Shown one piece after another: positions 48,065 to 57,900 of a stretch of 64,000 nt of DNA. The stretch lies in contig NZ_SISB01000006.1 in assembly GCF_004310295.1 (NCBI RefSeq), forward strand, positions 1 through 64,000, in the 5' to 3' direction. The position numbers were made by a program, and so were the translations under genes. The first letter of the stretch is position 1. Every line of letters begins with the position of its first letter. The stretch comes from Pseudomonas sp. BGI-2 (GTDB lineage Bacteria > Pseudomonadota > Gammaproteobacteria > Pseudomonadales > Pseudomonadaceae). The notes beneath the pieces are model-generated. The model was not told the DNA's origin and ran no database searches. It saw nothing but the letters and a program-made list of their open reading frames with translations.

Positions 48065-48625
48065 GTGCCATTTACCTGGGTTGACTGGGCGATCGTTGCA
48101 ATCGTCGCCATCTCCGCATTGATCAGTCTGAGCCGCGGCTTCGTCAAAGAAGCATTATCGCTGGTGACCTGGATCATCGCAGGAGTCGTCGCCTGGATGT
48201 TCGGTGGTGCATTGTCCGAGTACCTCGCCGGATACATCGAAACGCCATCGGCTCGTGTGATCACGGGCTGTGCCATCATGTTTGTCGCCACTTTAATCGT
48301 GGGCGCAATGATCAATTATCTTATCGGCGAGTTGGTTCGCGTCACCGGGTTGTCCGGGACCGATCGATTCCTCGGCATGGCCTTCGGCGCCGCGCGTGGC
48401 GTGCTGCTGGTGGTCGTGGCGGTCGGGCTGTTGAGCCTGGGGCCGGTACAGCAGGACGGGTGGTGGCAACAGTCGCAGCTCGTGCCAAAATTTCTATTGG
48501 TCGCAGACTGGTCCAAAAACCTGATCCTCGGGTGGAGCAGTCAGTGGCTTGCCAGCGGTATCAGCGTACCCGCTGAGATACCGTTCAAGGAGCACCTCTT
48601 GCCGATGGCCAAAACGCCTCAGTGA
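48065..48625 (+). CDS. cvpA: CvpA family membrane protein
   Basis: The 186-residue protein starts at GTG 48065 and has four hydrophobic segments, the first being WVDWAIVAIVAISALISLSR. Family features are LSRGFVKEALSLVTWIIAG and GAARGVLLVVVAVGLL. CvpA is needed for colicin V export in E. coli and helps envelope homeostasis; the exact role is not known. purF begins 41 bases later, the usual pair. Confidence 0.93.
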   Translation: MPFTWVDWAIVAIVAISALISLSRGFVKEALSLVTWIIAGVVAWMFGGALSEYLAGYIETPSARVITGCAIMFVATLIVGAMINYLIGELVRVTGLSGTDRFLGMAFGAARGVLLVVVAVGLLSLGPVQQDGWWQQSQLVPKFLLVADWSKNLILGWSSQWLASGISVPAEIPFKEHLLPMAKTPQ

Positions 48626-48666
48626 GTTGTGTTCAGTTCAGATCCATTAAGTAGGGGTTGCGTCGC

Positions 48667-50172
48667 ATGTGTGGCATCGTCGGTATCGTCGGTAAGTCGA
48701 ACGTCAATCAGGCGCTGTATGACGCGCTAACCGTCCTCCAGCACCGCGGCCAGGACGCTGCCGGTATCGTGACCAGCCATGATGGCCGGTTATTCCTGCG
48801 CAAGGACAATGGCCTGGTGCGTGACGTGTTCCATCAGCGTCACATGCAGCGCCTGGTCGGCCACATGGGCATTGGCCATGTGCGTTACCCGACCGCGGGC
48901 AGCTCGACTTCGGCCGAAGCCCAACCGTTTTACGTCAACTCGCCTTACGGCATCACCCTGGCGCACAACGGCAACCTGACCAACGTTGAACAGTTGGCGA
49001 AGGAGATTTACGAATCTGACCTGCGCCACGTCAACACCAACTCCGATTCGGAAGTGCTGCTCAACGTGTTCGCACACGAACTGGCCCAGCGCGGCAAGTT
49101 GCAGCCAACCGAAGAAGACGTGTTCGCTGCCGTCACCGACGTGCACAACCGTTGCGTCGGTGGTTACGCGGTCGTGGCGATGATCACCGGTTATGGCATC
49201 GTCGGTTTCCGCGACCCGCACGGCATCCGCCCGATTGTCTTCGGCCAGCGTCACACCGACGAAGGCGTCGAGTACATGATCGCCTCCGAAAGCGTTTCCC
49301 TGGACGTGCTCGGTTTCACCCTGATTCGCGACCTGGCACCGGGCGAAGCGGTCTACATCACTGAAGACGGCAAGCTGCACACCCGTCAGTGCGCGACCAA
49401 CCCGTCCCTGACCCCATGCATCTTCGAACACGTCTACCTGGCGCGTCCGGACTCGATCATCGATGGCGTGTCGGTCTACAAGGCCCGCCTGCGCATGGGT
49501 GAGAAACTCGCCGAGAAGATCCTGCGCGAGCGTCCAGAACATGACATCGACGTGGTTATCCCGATTCCGGACACCAGCCGTACCGCGGCCCTGGAGCTGG
49601 CGAACCACCTGGGCGTCAAGTTCCGCGAAGGCTTCGTGAAGAACCGCTACATCGGCCGGACCTTCATCATGCCGGGCCAGGCTGCACGGAAAAAATCCGT
49701 ACGCCAGAAGCTCAACGCCATCGAACTGGAATTCCGCGGCAAGAACGTGATGCTGGTGGACGACTCGATCGTTCGTGGCACCACGTGCAAGCAGATCATC
49801 CAGATGGCCCGTGAAGCCGGCGCGAAAAACGTCTACTTCTGCTCCGCAGCCCCGGCCGTTCGCTACCCGAACGTCTACGGCATCGACATGCCAAGCGCCC
49901 ACGAGCTGATCGCTCACAACCGTTCGACTCAGGACGTTGCTGACCTGATCGGCGCTGATTGGTTGATCTATCAGGACCTGCCTGACTTGATCGAAGCGGT
50001 CGGTGGCGGCAAGATCAAGATCGAGAAGTTCGATTGCGCGGTGTTCGATGGCCAGTACGTGACCGGCGACGTCGACGAGGCTTACCTGAACAAGATCGAG
50101 CAGGCACGTAACGATGCCTCCAAGGTCAAGACGCAGGCAGTCAGTGCAATCATTGATCTGTATAACAACTGA
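48667..50172 (+). CDS. purF: amidophosphoribosyltransferase
   Basis: The 501-residue enzyme makes phosphoribosylamine from PRPP and glutamine, first step of purine synthesis. The N-terminal nucleophile Cys2 ([12 protein letters not shown]) is exposed without a propeptide. GLN domain motifs include [15 protein letters not shown] and [11 protein letters not shown]. The PRPP loop is [23 protein letters not shown] 48667 was chosen because Cys must follow Met; the frame could begin at 48658. Confidence 0.97.
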   Translation: MCGIVGIVGKSNVNQALYDALTVLQHRGQDAAGIVTSHDGRLFLRKDNGLVRDVFHQRHMQRLVGHMGIGHVRYPTAGSSTSAEAQPFYVNSPYGITLAHNGNLTNVEQLAKEIYESDLRHVNTNSDSEVLLNVFAHELAQRGKLQPTEEDVFAAVTDVHNRCVGGYAVVAMITGYGIVGFRDPHGIRPIVFGQRHTDEGVEYMIASESVSLDVLGFTLIRDLAPGEAVYITEDGKLHTRQCATNPSLTPCIFEHVYLARPDSIIDGVSVYKARLRMGEKLAEKILRERPEHDIDVVIPIPDTSRTAALELANHLGVKFREGFVKNRYIGRTFIMPGQAARKKSVRQKLNAIELEFRGKNVMLVDDSIVRGTTCKQIIQMAREAGAKNVYFCSAAPAVRYPNVYGIDMPSAHELIAHNRSTQDVADLIGADWLIYQDLPDLIEAVGGGKIKIEKFDCAVFDGQYVTGDVDEAYLNKIEQARNDASKVKTQAVSAIIDLYNN

Positions 50173-50183
50173 GTAAACGAGCG

Positions 50184-50264
50184 GCCTGTAGGAGCGAGGC
50201 TTGCCCGCGAAGCTTTTGGCGTTCCCAAAGGCCCCTTCGCGGGCAAGCCATGCTCCTACAGGCC
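50184..50264. repeat. REP-like palindromic pair
   Basis: GGCCTGTAGGAGCGAGGCTT at 50184 faces GGGCAAGCCATGCTCCTACA and GGCC, ending at 50264. Confidence 0.88.
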
Positions 50265-50304
50265 GGTTTTGTATCTATTACTGAGCAGGGCAAGGAGTGA
50301 CAGC

Positions 50305-51516
50305 ATGAGTCAGGATTGGGATGCCGGTCGGCTGGACAGCGACCTCGAAGGCGTAGCGTTCGATACCCTGGCCGTACGCGCCGGTCAGCACCGCACGCCG
50401 GAAGGCGAACACGGTGATCCGATGTTCTTCACTTCCAGCTACGTCTTCCGTACCGCTGCCGACGCCGCGGCGCGCTTTGCCGGCGAAGTGCCGGGCAACG
50501 TTTACTCGCGCTACACCAACCCGACCGTGCGCGCGTTCGAAGAGCGCATCGCTGCGCTGGAAAGCGCCGAGCAAGCGGTGGCCACGGCCACCGGCATGGC
50601 AGCGATCATGGCGGTGGTGATGAGCCTGTGCAGCGCCGGCGATCACGTACTGGTGTCGCGCAGCGTGTTCGGTTCGACCATCAGCCTGTTCGAGAAGTAC
50701 TTCAAGCGCTTCGGCATTGAAGTCGATTACGTGCCTCTGGCGGACTTGTCCGGTTGGGACGCGGCGATCAAGGCCAACACCAAATTGCTGTTCGTCGAGT
50801 CGCCGTCCAATCCCCTGGCCGAACTGGTGGATATCGCCGAGCTGGCGAAAATCGCTCACGCCAAAGGCGCGATGCTGGTGGTGGACAACTGCTTCTGCAC
50901 CCCTGCGTTGCAGCAGCCGCTGAAGATGGGCGCGGACATCGTCGTGCACTCGGCGACCAAGTTCATCGACGGCCAGGGCCGTTGCATGGGCGGTGTTGTG
51001 GCCGGTCGTAGCGAGCAGATGAAAGAAGTCGTCGGTTTCCTGCGCACTGCCGGGCCGACCCTGAGCCCGTTCAACGCCTGGATCTTCCTGAAGGGCCTGG
51101 AAACCTTGAGCCTGCGCATGAAGGCGCATTGCGCCAACGCCCAGCAACTGGCCGAGTGGCTGGAGCAGCAGGACGGCATCGAGAAAGTCCATTACGCCGG
51201 CCTCAAGAGCCATCCGCAGCACGAACTGGCTCTGCGCCAGCAGAAGGGCTTCGGTGCGGTCGTGAGTTTTGAGGTCAAGGGAGGCAAAGAGGGCGCCTGG
51301 CGCTTTATCGATGCGACCCGTTTGATTTCGATCACCGCCAACCTCGGTGACAGCAAAACCACCATTACGCACCCGAGCACCACCTCCCACGGCCGTCTGG
51401 CGCCGCAAGAACGTGAAGCGGCGGGCATTCGTGACAGCCTGATCCGCATCGCGGTCGGTCTGGAAGATGTGGCTGACCTGAAAGCCGATCTGGCGCGCGG
51501 GTTGGCTGCCTTGTGA
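50305..51516 (+). CDS. metZ: O-succinylhomoserine sulfhydrylase
   Basis: The 403-residue PLP enzyme of the Cys/Met metabolism family makes homocysteine from O-succinylhomoserine and sulfide. PLP lysine is Lys219 in [38 protein letters not shown] and [20 protein letters not shown] are also family sequence. The purF-metZ-SDR order matches P. aeruginosa metZ. AAGGAG precedes ATG 50305. Its end overlaps the SDR gene by four bases (GTGA). Confidence 0.94.
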   Translation: MSQDWDAGRLDSDLEGVAFDTLAVRAGQHRTPEGEHGDPMFFTSSYVFRTAADAAARFAGEVPGNVYSRYTNPTVRAFEERIAALESAEQAVATATGMAAIMAVVMSLCSAGDHVLVSRSVFGSTISLFEKYFKRFGIEVDYVPLADLSGWDAAIKANTKLLFVESPSNPLAELVDIAELAKIAHAKGAMLVVDNCFCTPALQQPLKMGADIVVHSATKFIDGQGRCMGGVVAGRSEQMKEVVGFLRTAGPTLSPFNAWIFLKGLETLSLRMKAHCANAQQLAEWLEQQDGIEKVHYAGLKSHPQHELALRQQKGFGAVVSFEVKGGKEGAWRFIDATRLISITANLGDSKTTITHPSTTSHGRLAPQEREAAGIRDSLIRIAVGLEDVADLKADLARGLAAL

Positions 51517-52289
51517 TCGAGTTGTCGACGCCGGGCACCGGCACCCATGGCCGCGTTGCACTGGTCACCGGTGCCGCACGCGGCATCGGGCTGGGGATCG
51601 CGGCCTGGCTGATCAGCGAAGGCTGGCAAGTGGTGCTGACCGACCTTGATCGAGAGCGCGGTTCGAAAGTGACGAAGGTGCTGGGCGAAAACGCCTGGTT
51701 CATCGCCATGGACGTCTCGAACGAGGGGCAAGTGGCGTTGGGCGTCGCCGAGGTGTTGGGGCAGTTCGGGCGTCTGGATGCGTTGGTGTGTAACGCGGCG
51801 ATTGCCGACCCGCACAACATTACTCTGGAAAGTCTCGATCTGGCTTACTGGAATCGGGTGCTGGCGGTCAATCTAAGCGGCCCGATGCTGTTGGCCAAGC
51901 ACTGTGCGCCGTATCTGCGCGCTCACAGCGGTGCGATCGTCAATCTGGCCTCGACCCGCGCTGCGCAGTCCGAGCCGGACTCAGAGGCTTACGCGGCGAG
52001 CAAGGGCGGTCTGTTGGCCCTGACTCACGCGTTGGCCATCAGCCTTGGGCCGGAAATTCGCGTCAACGCGGTCAGCCCCGGCTGGATCGATGCGCGAGAC
52101 CCGGTGGCACGGCGTGCTGAGCCCCTGACAGAGGCCGACCATGCCCAGCATCCGGCGGGCAGGGTAGGGACCGTCGAAGACGTTGCGGCAATGGTCGCTT
52201 GGCTGCTGTCGAAGAACGCCGGTTTCGTCACGGGTCAGGAGTTTGTGGTCGATGGCGGCATGACCAAGAAGATGATTTACAGCGAGTGA
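51513..52289 (+). CDS. short-chain dehydrogenase/reductase
   Basis: The 258-residue classical SDR starts at GTG 51513. The cofactor loop is [17 protein letters not shown]; catalytic Ser and Tyr lie in [20 protein letters not shown] (the Tyr-Xaa3-Lys being YAASKGG). The C-terminus [18 protein letters not shown] is typical. The substrate is unknown. Translational coupling with metZ suggests shared expression, not necessarily shared pathway. Confidence 0.92.
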   Translation: MIELSTPGTGTHGRVALVTGAARGIGLGIAAWLISEGWQVVLTDLDRERGSKVTKVLGENAWFIAMDVSNEGQVALGVAEVLGQFGRLDALVCNAAIADPHNITLESLDLAYWNRVLAVNLSGPMLLAKHCAPYLRAHSGAIVNLASTRAAQSEPDSEAYAASKGGLLALTHALAISLGPEIRVNAVSPGWIDARDPVARRAEPLTEADHAQHPAGRVGTVEDVAAMVAWLLSKNAGFVTGQEFVVDGGMTKKMIYSE

Positions 52290-52482
52290 TGGGGCAGAGG
52301 TGCTGTCTTCAGCATTGATGTTGGGTGTGCCGTCCTCATCGCGAGCCTGCTCGCGAAGCGGTCTGACGGTTTGCGGCCCTGGTGTGGAATGACACGATTC
52401 TGTCTTTTTCAGAAAAACTTCAATCCTGCTATTGACTTAGGTTCGCTACCTGCGTAAATTTCGCGGCCTCGGAGATGCAAAC

Positions 52483-52558
52483 GGGTGATTAGCTCAGCTG
52501 GGAGAGCGTCTGCCTTACAAGCAGAATGTCGGCGGTTCGATCCCGTCATCACCCACCA
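52483..52558 (+). tRNA. tRNA-Val (anticodon TAC)
   Basis: Begins GGGTGATTAGCTCAGCTGGG, anticodon stem-loop CTGCCTTACAAGCAG, encoded CCA. Confidence 0.97.
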
Positions 52559-52613
52559 AATCCGAGAGTCTTGCGAAAGCAAGATGGAAGCTTTTAAAAG
52601 CCTCCACCGACGC

Positions 52614-52690
52614 GCAGCGGTAGTTCAGTCGGTTAGAATACCGGCCTGTCACGCCGGGGGTCGCGGGTTCGAGTCCCGTCCGCTGCGCCA
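52614..52690 (+). tRNA. tRNA-Asp (anticodon GTC), copy 1
   Basis: Begins GCAGCGGTAGTTCAGTCGGT, anticodon loop CTGTCAC, acceptor GCAGCGG/CCGCTGC, encoded CCA. Confidence 0.97.
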
Positions 52691-52795
52691 TATTTTCCGC
52701 GTCAGGCTTGCCCTGATTCGAGATTGAAAGAGAGACTGAAAAGTCTCAGAGCTTTCAATCAGACGAGTTACTTGGACGCAAGTCCAAAGCGATAC

Positions 52796-52872
52796 GCAGC
52801 GGTAGTTCAGTCGGTTAGAATACCGGCCTGTCACGCCGGGGGTCGCGGGTTCGAGTCCCGTCCGCTGCGCCA
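52796..52872 (+). tRNA. tRNA-Asp (anticodon GTC), copy 2
   Basis: Identical over its 77 bases to copy 1, which starts 182 bases upstream. Confidence 0.97.
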
Positions 52873-52947
52873 TATCTGCCTCAAGGCCCACTGAACGCCT
52901 TGGAGCTACGAAGAAAGCCACTGGCAGTCTTCGAGTCGATAGCAAAG

Positions 52948-52975
52948 ACCCTGGTCGAAAGACCGGGGTTTTTTG
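52948..52975 (+). terminator. terminator of the tRNA-Val/Asp operon
   Basis: ACCCTGGTC (52948-52956) pairs with GACCGGGGT (52961-52969) around a GAAA tetraloop, followed by TTTTT. Confidence 0.92.
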
Positions 52976-53065
52976 TGTCTGCGATTTGGCTTTTCCTCCC
53001 TTCATTCCTTGTCAATCCAACCTTTCTGCTCAGCCGATGCATAAAGGGCTTCCTTCATATGTTCG

Positions 53066-53096
53066 ACATTAATTAGAATCACTCTCATTTACGATA
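53066..53096 (+). promoter_or_regulatory. Fur-box-like sequence upstream of fecI-like gene
   Basis: ATTAATTAGAATCACTCTCATTTACGATAA resembles the A/T-rich AGAATGATTCTCATT form of Fur boxes, in part of which AGAAT and TCTCATT match; written in pieces, AGAAT is at 53075 and TCTCATT at 53083. It is placed 25-55 bases before the sigma factor start. Confidence 0.5.
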
Positions 53097-53120
53097 ACTC
53101 CTGGCACAGGGCTTCTTGAA

Positions 53121-53630
53121 ATGAGTGATGCAGCGATGCCGGAGGAGCAAACTTTCCACGATGTGTACCGCGACCATCGCGGCTGGCTCGAAAGCTGGTT
53201 GAGACGACGCATGAGCAATGGTCACGATGCGGCGGACCTGAGCCAGGACACATTCGTGCGCTTGCTCGCCAGCTCCCAGCGTATTGCTGACCTGCAAGAA
53301 CCCCGCGCCTACCTGGCGACCGTGGGCAAACGGCTGCTGACCAACTTCTACAAGCGCCGCAGCCTGGAGCAGGCTTACCTCAATGCGCTGGCGCTCCTGC
53401 CTGAAGACTGCGTGCCATCCCCCGAGCAGCGCTGGATTCTGCTGGAAACCCTGCAAGCCCTCGACGAATTGCTCGATGGATTAGCGGCCCCTGTACGTCG
53501 GGCGTTTCTCTGGAGCCAACTGGAAGGCCTGGGTTATCAAGCAATCGCCGAGCGCCTGCAAGTCTCGGAGCGCACGATCAAGCGCTACATGGCCCAAGCC
53601 TACGAGCATTGCCTGCTGGTGGCGCTGTGA
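53121..53630 (+). CDS. FecI-type ECF sigma factor
   Basis: The 169-residue sigma-70 family ECF factor of iron-starvation type has region 2 (TFHDVYRDHRGWLESWLRRR, DAADLSQDTFVRLLAS) and region 4 (APVRRAFLWSQLEGLGYQAI, AERLQVSERTIKRYMAQAY). With the FecR-like regulator and the receptor downstream it forms a complete cell-surface signalling cassette. The stop overlaps the FecR start (GTGA), so expression is coupled. Upstream sequence resembles a Fur box. Confidence 0.93.
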   Translation: MSDAAMPEEQTFHDVYRDHRGWLESWLRRRMSNGHDAADLSQDTFVRLLASSQRIADLQEPRAYLATVGKRLLTNFYKRRSLEQAYLNALALLPEDCVPSPEQRWILLETLQALDELLDGLAAPVRRAFLWSQLEGLGYQAIAERLQVSERTIKRYMAQAYEHCLLVAL

Positions 53631-54577
53631 GCGGTTCCGCCCCTTCGGCCGACGCCCGTCAAGTCATAGGGGCTGCCGCGCAGTGGCTGGCGCTCATGGA
53701 ATCGGGCACCGCCAACGAGCGGGACCGAGCGGAGTTGCAGAGCTGGCGCGACAGTCATTCCAGCCACGAGCAGGCCTGGCAAAAAGCGCAACTCTTGCGT
53801 CAACGCTTTGCTGACTTGCCGTCAGCACTGGCGATGGCCAGTCTGGATCGACCGCAGCCGAGCCGACGCGCGGTGCTCAAGCGCGCCGTCGGCGCGGTGG
53901 CGTTGGTGCCGGCCGCCTGGCTGATCAGTCGGCAGTTGCCTTTGGATGCCTGGAGTGCCGACCTGCGGACAGCGACCGGGGAGGGCAAGAAAGTCCAGTT
54001 GGCCGACGGAAGCTCGCTGCAATTGAACACCGCGAGCGCCGTCGATATTGATCTGAGCAACCGTCTACTCAAGCTTGTTGAGGGCGAAATTGCCCTGAAA
54101 GTCCCTGGCACCTCGCCGCTAACGATCCAGACGCACTTCGGCCAGGTGGTCGTCAGTCAAAGTGAAGTATGCGTTCGTCAGTGGCAGACGGGGTGCAAGG
54201 TGTCGGTGCTTAACGGCACGGTGCAGTTGCAGCCTTTGCATGGACCGGTCTTTTCGTTGCGCGCAGGCCAGCAAGCTAGCCTTCAGGCTACGGGTGCCGG
54301 CGCTGTGGAGCCATTCGACGTCCTTGCTCCAGGCTGGCGCGACGGTGTGCTGATGGCGCAGAACCAGCCCCTGGGGGACTTTTTGCGCGAACTCAGCACC
54401 TATCGCCCGGGTGTGTTGCGCTGGGAGCCAGAACTGGATTCCCTACGCGTCACCGGCAGTTTTCGCCTGGAAGACACCGATCGAATTCTGGCGCTGCTGG
54501 CGGCCAGCCTGCCGTTGGAGGTGCATTCGCGTACGCGATATTGGGTCACGCTGCTGCCGCGCAAAAATAGTGTTTGA
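53627..54577 (+). CDS. FecR-type anti-sigma/regulator protein
   Basis: The 316-residue protein starts at GTG 53627 over the FecI stop. It has an N-terminal cytoplasmic DUF4880 domain (QVIGAAAQWLALMESGTANE, SHEQAWQKAQLLRQRF), one membrane span (about 90-110; AVGAVALVPAAWLISRQL), and the periplasmic FecR domain (TATGEGKKVQLADGSSLQLN). The C-terminal part (ELDSLRVTGSFRLEDTDRIL) should contact the receptor's signalling domain. It relays receptor occupancy to the sigma factor. Confidence 0.93.
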   Translation: MSGSAPSADARQVIGAAAQWLALMESGTANERDRAELQSWRDSHSSHEQAWQKAQLLRQRFADLPSALAMASLDRPQPSRRAVLKRAVGAVALVPAAWLISRQLPLDAWSADLRTATGEGKKVQLADGSSLQLNTASAVDIDLSNRLLKLVEGEIALKVPGTSPLTIQTHFGQVVVSQSEVCVRQWQTGCKVSVLNGTVQLQPLHGPVFSLRAGQQASLQATGAGAVEPFDVLAPGWRDGVLMAQNQPLGDFLRELSTYRPGVLRWEPELDSLRVTGSFRLEDTDRILALLAASLPLEVHSRTRYWVTLLPRKNSV

Positions 54578-54644
54578 AGCGTGTCCCCTTTTTTCGCCTC
54601 GCTTGTCATTCAAGGCAAGTGAACGAAATAAGAGAGCTTCCTCA

Positions 54645-57068
54645 ATGCCCGCAGTGTTCCCGTCCAGTCCGCGTTTGGCTTCATCCCGCCTGCGCCCGTT
54701 AATGCACTTGAGTCTGTTGCTGAGCCTCAGTGCCTGTCCGTTGTTCATCACCGCCGGTTGGGCCGAAGACGCGCCTCGACGCAGTTATCAGGTGCCCGCC
54801 GGCAGCCTCAGCGCAGCGCTGACCCGTTTCGCCGGGCTGGCCGGGGTCAACCTGTCGGTGGACCCGGCGCTGGTGAGTGGTCGTAACAGCCCCGGCCTGT
54901 CCGGCGAATTTGCAGTGGAGGAGGGCTTTGCCCGGTTGTTGCAGGGTTCCGGTCTGCAACTGCAGCCGGTGGGCGAACAAGCGTACATTCTGACCCCAGC
55001 GCCAGAAGGCAGCGGCCTGCAACTGGGCGCCACCTCGATTCTCGGTGCCATCGACCCGGTGGACGGCGATCCGTATGCCGGCGGCCAGGTGGCGCGCCGT
55101 GGTTCGCAAGGCCTGCTGGGCTCGAAAGACTTTATGGAAACGCCGTTCAGCATGACCACCTACACCAGCGAGGTGGTCAAAAACCAGCAGGCTCGTACCT
55201 TGGGCGACCTGATCGCCAACGATCCCTCGGTTCGCGCCACCAACCCGGCGGGTGGGCGTTACGAGCAGTTCACCATTCGCGGGCTCAGTCTGTTCAACAG
55301 GGATGTTGCCTACAACGGTCTCTACGGCGTCCTGCCGACCTACACGATCGACATGGAAATGGCCGACCGCGTCGACGTCCTCAAGGGGCCGAGCCAGCTG
55401 ATCAACGGCATCTCGCCGAGGGGCAGCGTGGGCGGCGGGATCAACGTGGTGCCCAAGCGCGCAACCGATAAGCCCATCACTTCGTTCACCGGCAGCTACG
55501 CGTCCGACAGTCAGGTTGGCGGTGCCGTGGATGTCGGCCGGCGCTTTGGTGAAGACAACAAGTTCGGCATTCGTTTCAACGGCGTCAAACAGTCCGGCGA
55601 CACCGAATGGGATCAGCAGAATGTCGACCGCGAGATGGCCGTGCTCGGCCTGGATTTTCGCGGTGAACGCTTGCGGCTTTCGACGGACATCGGGCGCACC
55701 GAGCGTGACACCGACGCGCCGCAGGAACGCGTGCAGGTCAACGCCAACGCGCAGGTTCCGCGTGCCAGCGATGTGCGCCACAACTATGCGCAGCCGTGGA
55801 GCAAGGCGAGCACCAACGACACGTTCGGAACGGTGAACGGTGAATTCGATGTCAACGATTCCGTCATGCTGTACGGCGGTGTGGGCGCGCGCAAAAGCAA
55901 CCATGACTTTCTCCGGCATGCCGTTGCGGTCACCAACAACGCGGGTGATTTCAGTGTTCAGCCACGTGATTTCACCCGCGACGAAAATGTCCGGACGGCC
56001 ACGGCAGGGGTGCGCAACTGGTTCCATACCGGCCCGGTGAGCCATGAGGTCAACCTGGCCGCCAGCTATTTCTACATGGACTTCGAAAATGGCGGCGCGC
56101 GTTACGCGGCGGCCCCCAGCAACCTCTACAACCCGGTGGAAACCCCCACGCCGCTCAGGCCCACGCGACAGGATGCGAAGGTCTATACCGAGAACCGCTT
56201 CAGCGGCGTGGCGTTGTCCGACACCCTGGGCTTTTTTGATGATCGGCTGCTGCTGACCCTCGGCGCCCGCTGGCAGCGGGTGAAGGTTGATGACTGGTCG
56301 GGCAATGTGAAAGGCGACACCGCCTACGATGAGGAAAAGGTTTCGCCGTCGGGCGGCATCCTGTTCAAGGCTACCGATAAGCTGTCGCTGTACGCCAACT
56401 ACATGGAAGGCCTGAGCCAGGGCAAGATCGCGCCGTCGACTTCGGTAAACGAGGACGAAATCTTCCCGCCGTTCGTCAGCCGCCAGGTCGAGGTCGGCGC
56501 CAAGTACGACGCGGGCGCATTTGCCGTGACCGCCGCAGTGTTCCGGATCAAGCAGCCGGCCTACGAAACCAACGCCACGACGCGCGTCTTCGGCCCGAAC
56601 GGCAAGCGTGAGAACACAGGAGTGGAACTGAGTGTGTTCGGTGAGCCGCTCGATGGTTTCCGCCTGCTTGGCGGTGTCATGTACATCGACAGCGAGTTGA
56701 CCAACACCGCCAAACGCGCCTTCGACGGCAACCGGGCGCCGGCCACGCCGAAATACAACGTCAACCTGGGCGCCGAGTGGGACGTGCCGACCGTAGAGGG
56801 CCTGACCCTCACCAGCCGAGGCATCTATTCCAGCTCGCAGTACCTGGACCAATCCAACAACAAGGAAATCGACTCCTGGGAGCGTTTCGACGTGGGCGCA
56901 CGCTACGCGTTCAAGGTCGAGGAAAAGAACATCACCTTGCGCGCCAATATCGAGAACGTGGTGGACAAGCGCTACTGGAGCTCGGCCGGGGCCTCGGATG
57001 ACAGCGAGCCTGGTTTGACGCTTTCGACGCCACGCACCTACTTGCTTTCAGCGACCGTCGATTTCTGA
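54645..57068 (+). CDS. TonB-dependent siderophore receptor with STN signalling domain
   Basis: The 807-residue outer-membrane transducer begins with a signal peptide (ending AGWAEDA) and an STN signalling domain (about 48-100; YQVPAGSLSAALTRFAGLAG). The plug follows (about 140-260; TSEVVKNQQARTLGDLIAND, YEQFTIRGLSLFNRD, RVDVLKGPSQLINGISPRGS), then a beta barrel ending in the phenylalanine of LLSATVDF. The STN domain and the FecI/FecR genes directly upstream indicate substrate-induced expression. It resembles ferrichrome/FiuA-type receptors in plug style; the ligand is not determined. ATG 54645 was chosen for the signal peptide; the frame is open to 54411 inside the FecR gene. Confidence 0.92.
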   Translation: MPAVFPSSPRLASSRLRPLMHLSLLLSLSACPLFITAGWAEDAPRRSYQVPAGSLSAALTRFAGLAGVNLSVDPALVSGRNSPGLSGEFAVEEGFARLLQGSGLQLQPVGEQAYILTPAPEGSGLQLGATSILGAIDPVDGDPYAGGQVARRGSQGLLGSKDFMETPFSMTTYTSEVVKNQQARTLGDLIANDPSVRATNPAGGRYEQFTIRGLSLFNRDVAYNGLYGVLPTYTIDMEMADRVDVLKGPSQLINGISPRGSVGGGINVVPKRATDKPITSFTGSYASDSQVGGAVDVGRRFGEDNKFGIRFNGVKQSGDTEWDQQNVDREMAVLGLDFRGERLRLSTDIGRTERDTDAPQERVQVNANAQVPRASDVRHNYAQPWSKASTNDTFGTVNGEFDVNDSVMLYGGVGARKSNHDFLRHAVAVTNNAGDFSVQPRDFTRDENVRTATAGVRNWFHTGPVSHEVNLAASYFYMDFENGGARYAAAPSNLYNPVETPTPLRPTRQDAKVYTENRFSGVALSDTLGFFDDRLLLTLGARWQRVKVDDWSGNVKGDTAYDEEKVSPSGGILFKATDKLSLYANYMEGLSQGKIAPSTSVNEDEIFPPFVSRQVEVGAKYDAGAFAVTAAVFRIKQPAYETNATTRVFGPNGKRENTGVELSVFGEPLDGFRLLGGVMYIDSELTNTAKRAFDGNRAPATPKYNVNLGAEWDVPTVEGLTLTSRGIYSSSQYLDQSNNKEIDSWERFDVGARYAFKVEEKNITLRANIENVVDKRYWSSAGASDDSEPGLTLSTPRTYLLSATVDF

Positions 57069-57097
57069 GTCGATTCCACTGCGAGGCTGCCTACGCC

Positions 57098-57247
57098 TGT
57101 AGCAGCTGTCGAGCCCCAGCGAGGCTGCGTTCGACTGCGAAGCAGTCGTAATACCTGCCACCCCGATCTTCCTGAAAGACCGTGGTGGTCGTTCTACGAC
57201 TGCTACACAGTCGAACGCAGCCTCGCTGGGGCTCGACAGCTGCTACA
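57098..57247. repeat. long inverted repeat with about 50-base arms
   Basis: TGTAGCAGCTGTCGAGCCCC at 57098, continuing AGCGAGGCTGCGTTCGACTG to 57140 and then AAGCAGTCGTA, is mirrored by TACGACTGCTACACAGTCGA to CGACAGCTGCTACA at 57194-57247. It lies exactly at the broken 5' end of the cytochrome gene. Confidence 0.88.
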
Positions 57248-57291
57248 AGCGGACGCAAGCGTCTATCGGTTCAGCCTTGCAAGTAGATCGC

Positions 57292-57899
57292 ATGGGTACC
57301 TGGCGCCGAGTCTGCTGGCCAATGACCTGGCCGCTCGCGGCTGGAATCATCAGGACCTGAGCTCGTTCCTCAAACACGGCATGAGCGCCCAGGGCACGAT
57401 GTTCAACGAGATGTTCCCGGTGTTCCACAACAGCACCCAAGGCCTCAATGACCCGGACCTGGCGGCGATGGCGACCTTCCTGCTCGGCGATCAACCGCCG
57501 GCGGCGAAGGTGCAGACGGACGTGCCGTTGGACAAACTCAGTACCAGCGCCCAGCGCGGTCGTCAGGACTACCTGAACGTCTGCGCCGGTTGCCACGCGG
57601 TCGGTGGCGAAGGCAAACCGCACATCGCCGTGGCTATGCGCGGCAACACTACGCTGCGCCTGGAAGATCCGCGCAATCTGGTGCGGGTGATCGACGAAGG
57701 TATCGGCGAGCAGAAGTTCGCCGGGTTCGAAAACATGCAGCCGATGCCGGGGCTCGCCGAAAAACTCAGCCACGAGCAACTCCCCGATCTGGTGGACTAC
57801 CTGCGTCAGGGGTGGGGTGGTCGGTCGGGTGATCTCGCGGTGAAGGACGTGCAGACGTTGCGAGCCGATGCCCCGCCGCTCGAGCACAAGGCGCACTGA
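57292..57899 (+). pseudogene. C-terminal part of a cytochrome c subunit of a molybdenum hydroxylase, 5'-truncated
   Basis: The reading frame is family-like from GYLAPSLLANDLAARGWNHQ onward and contains GMSAQGTMFNEMFPVFHNST and one haem site NVCAGCHAVGGEG. Relatives are membrane-anchored three-haem cytochromes of about 400 residues that accept electrons from isoquinoline/aldehyde dehydrogenase-type enzymes; about half, including two haem sites and the signal sequence, is missing. The break coincides with the inverted repeat that separates it from the receptor gene. The first in-frame ATG is 57381. The 3' end is intact and xdhC begins directly after it. Confidence 0.8.
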
Positions 57900-57900
57900 C

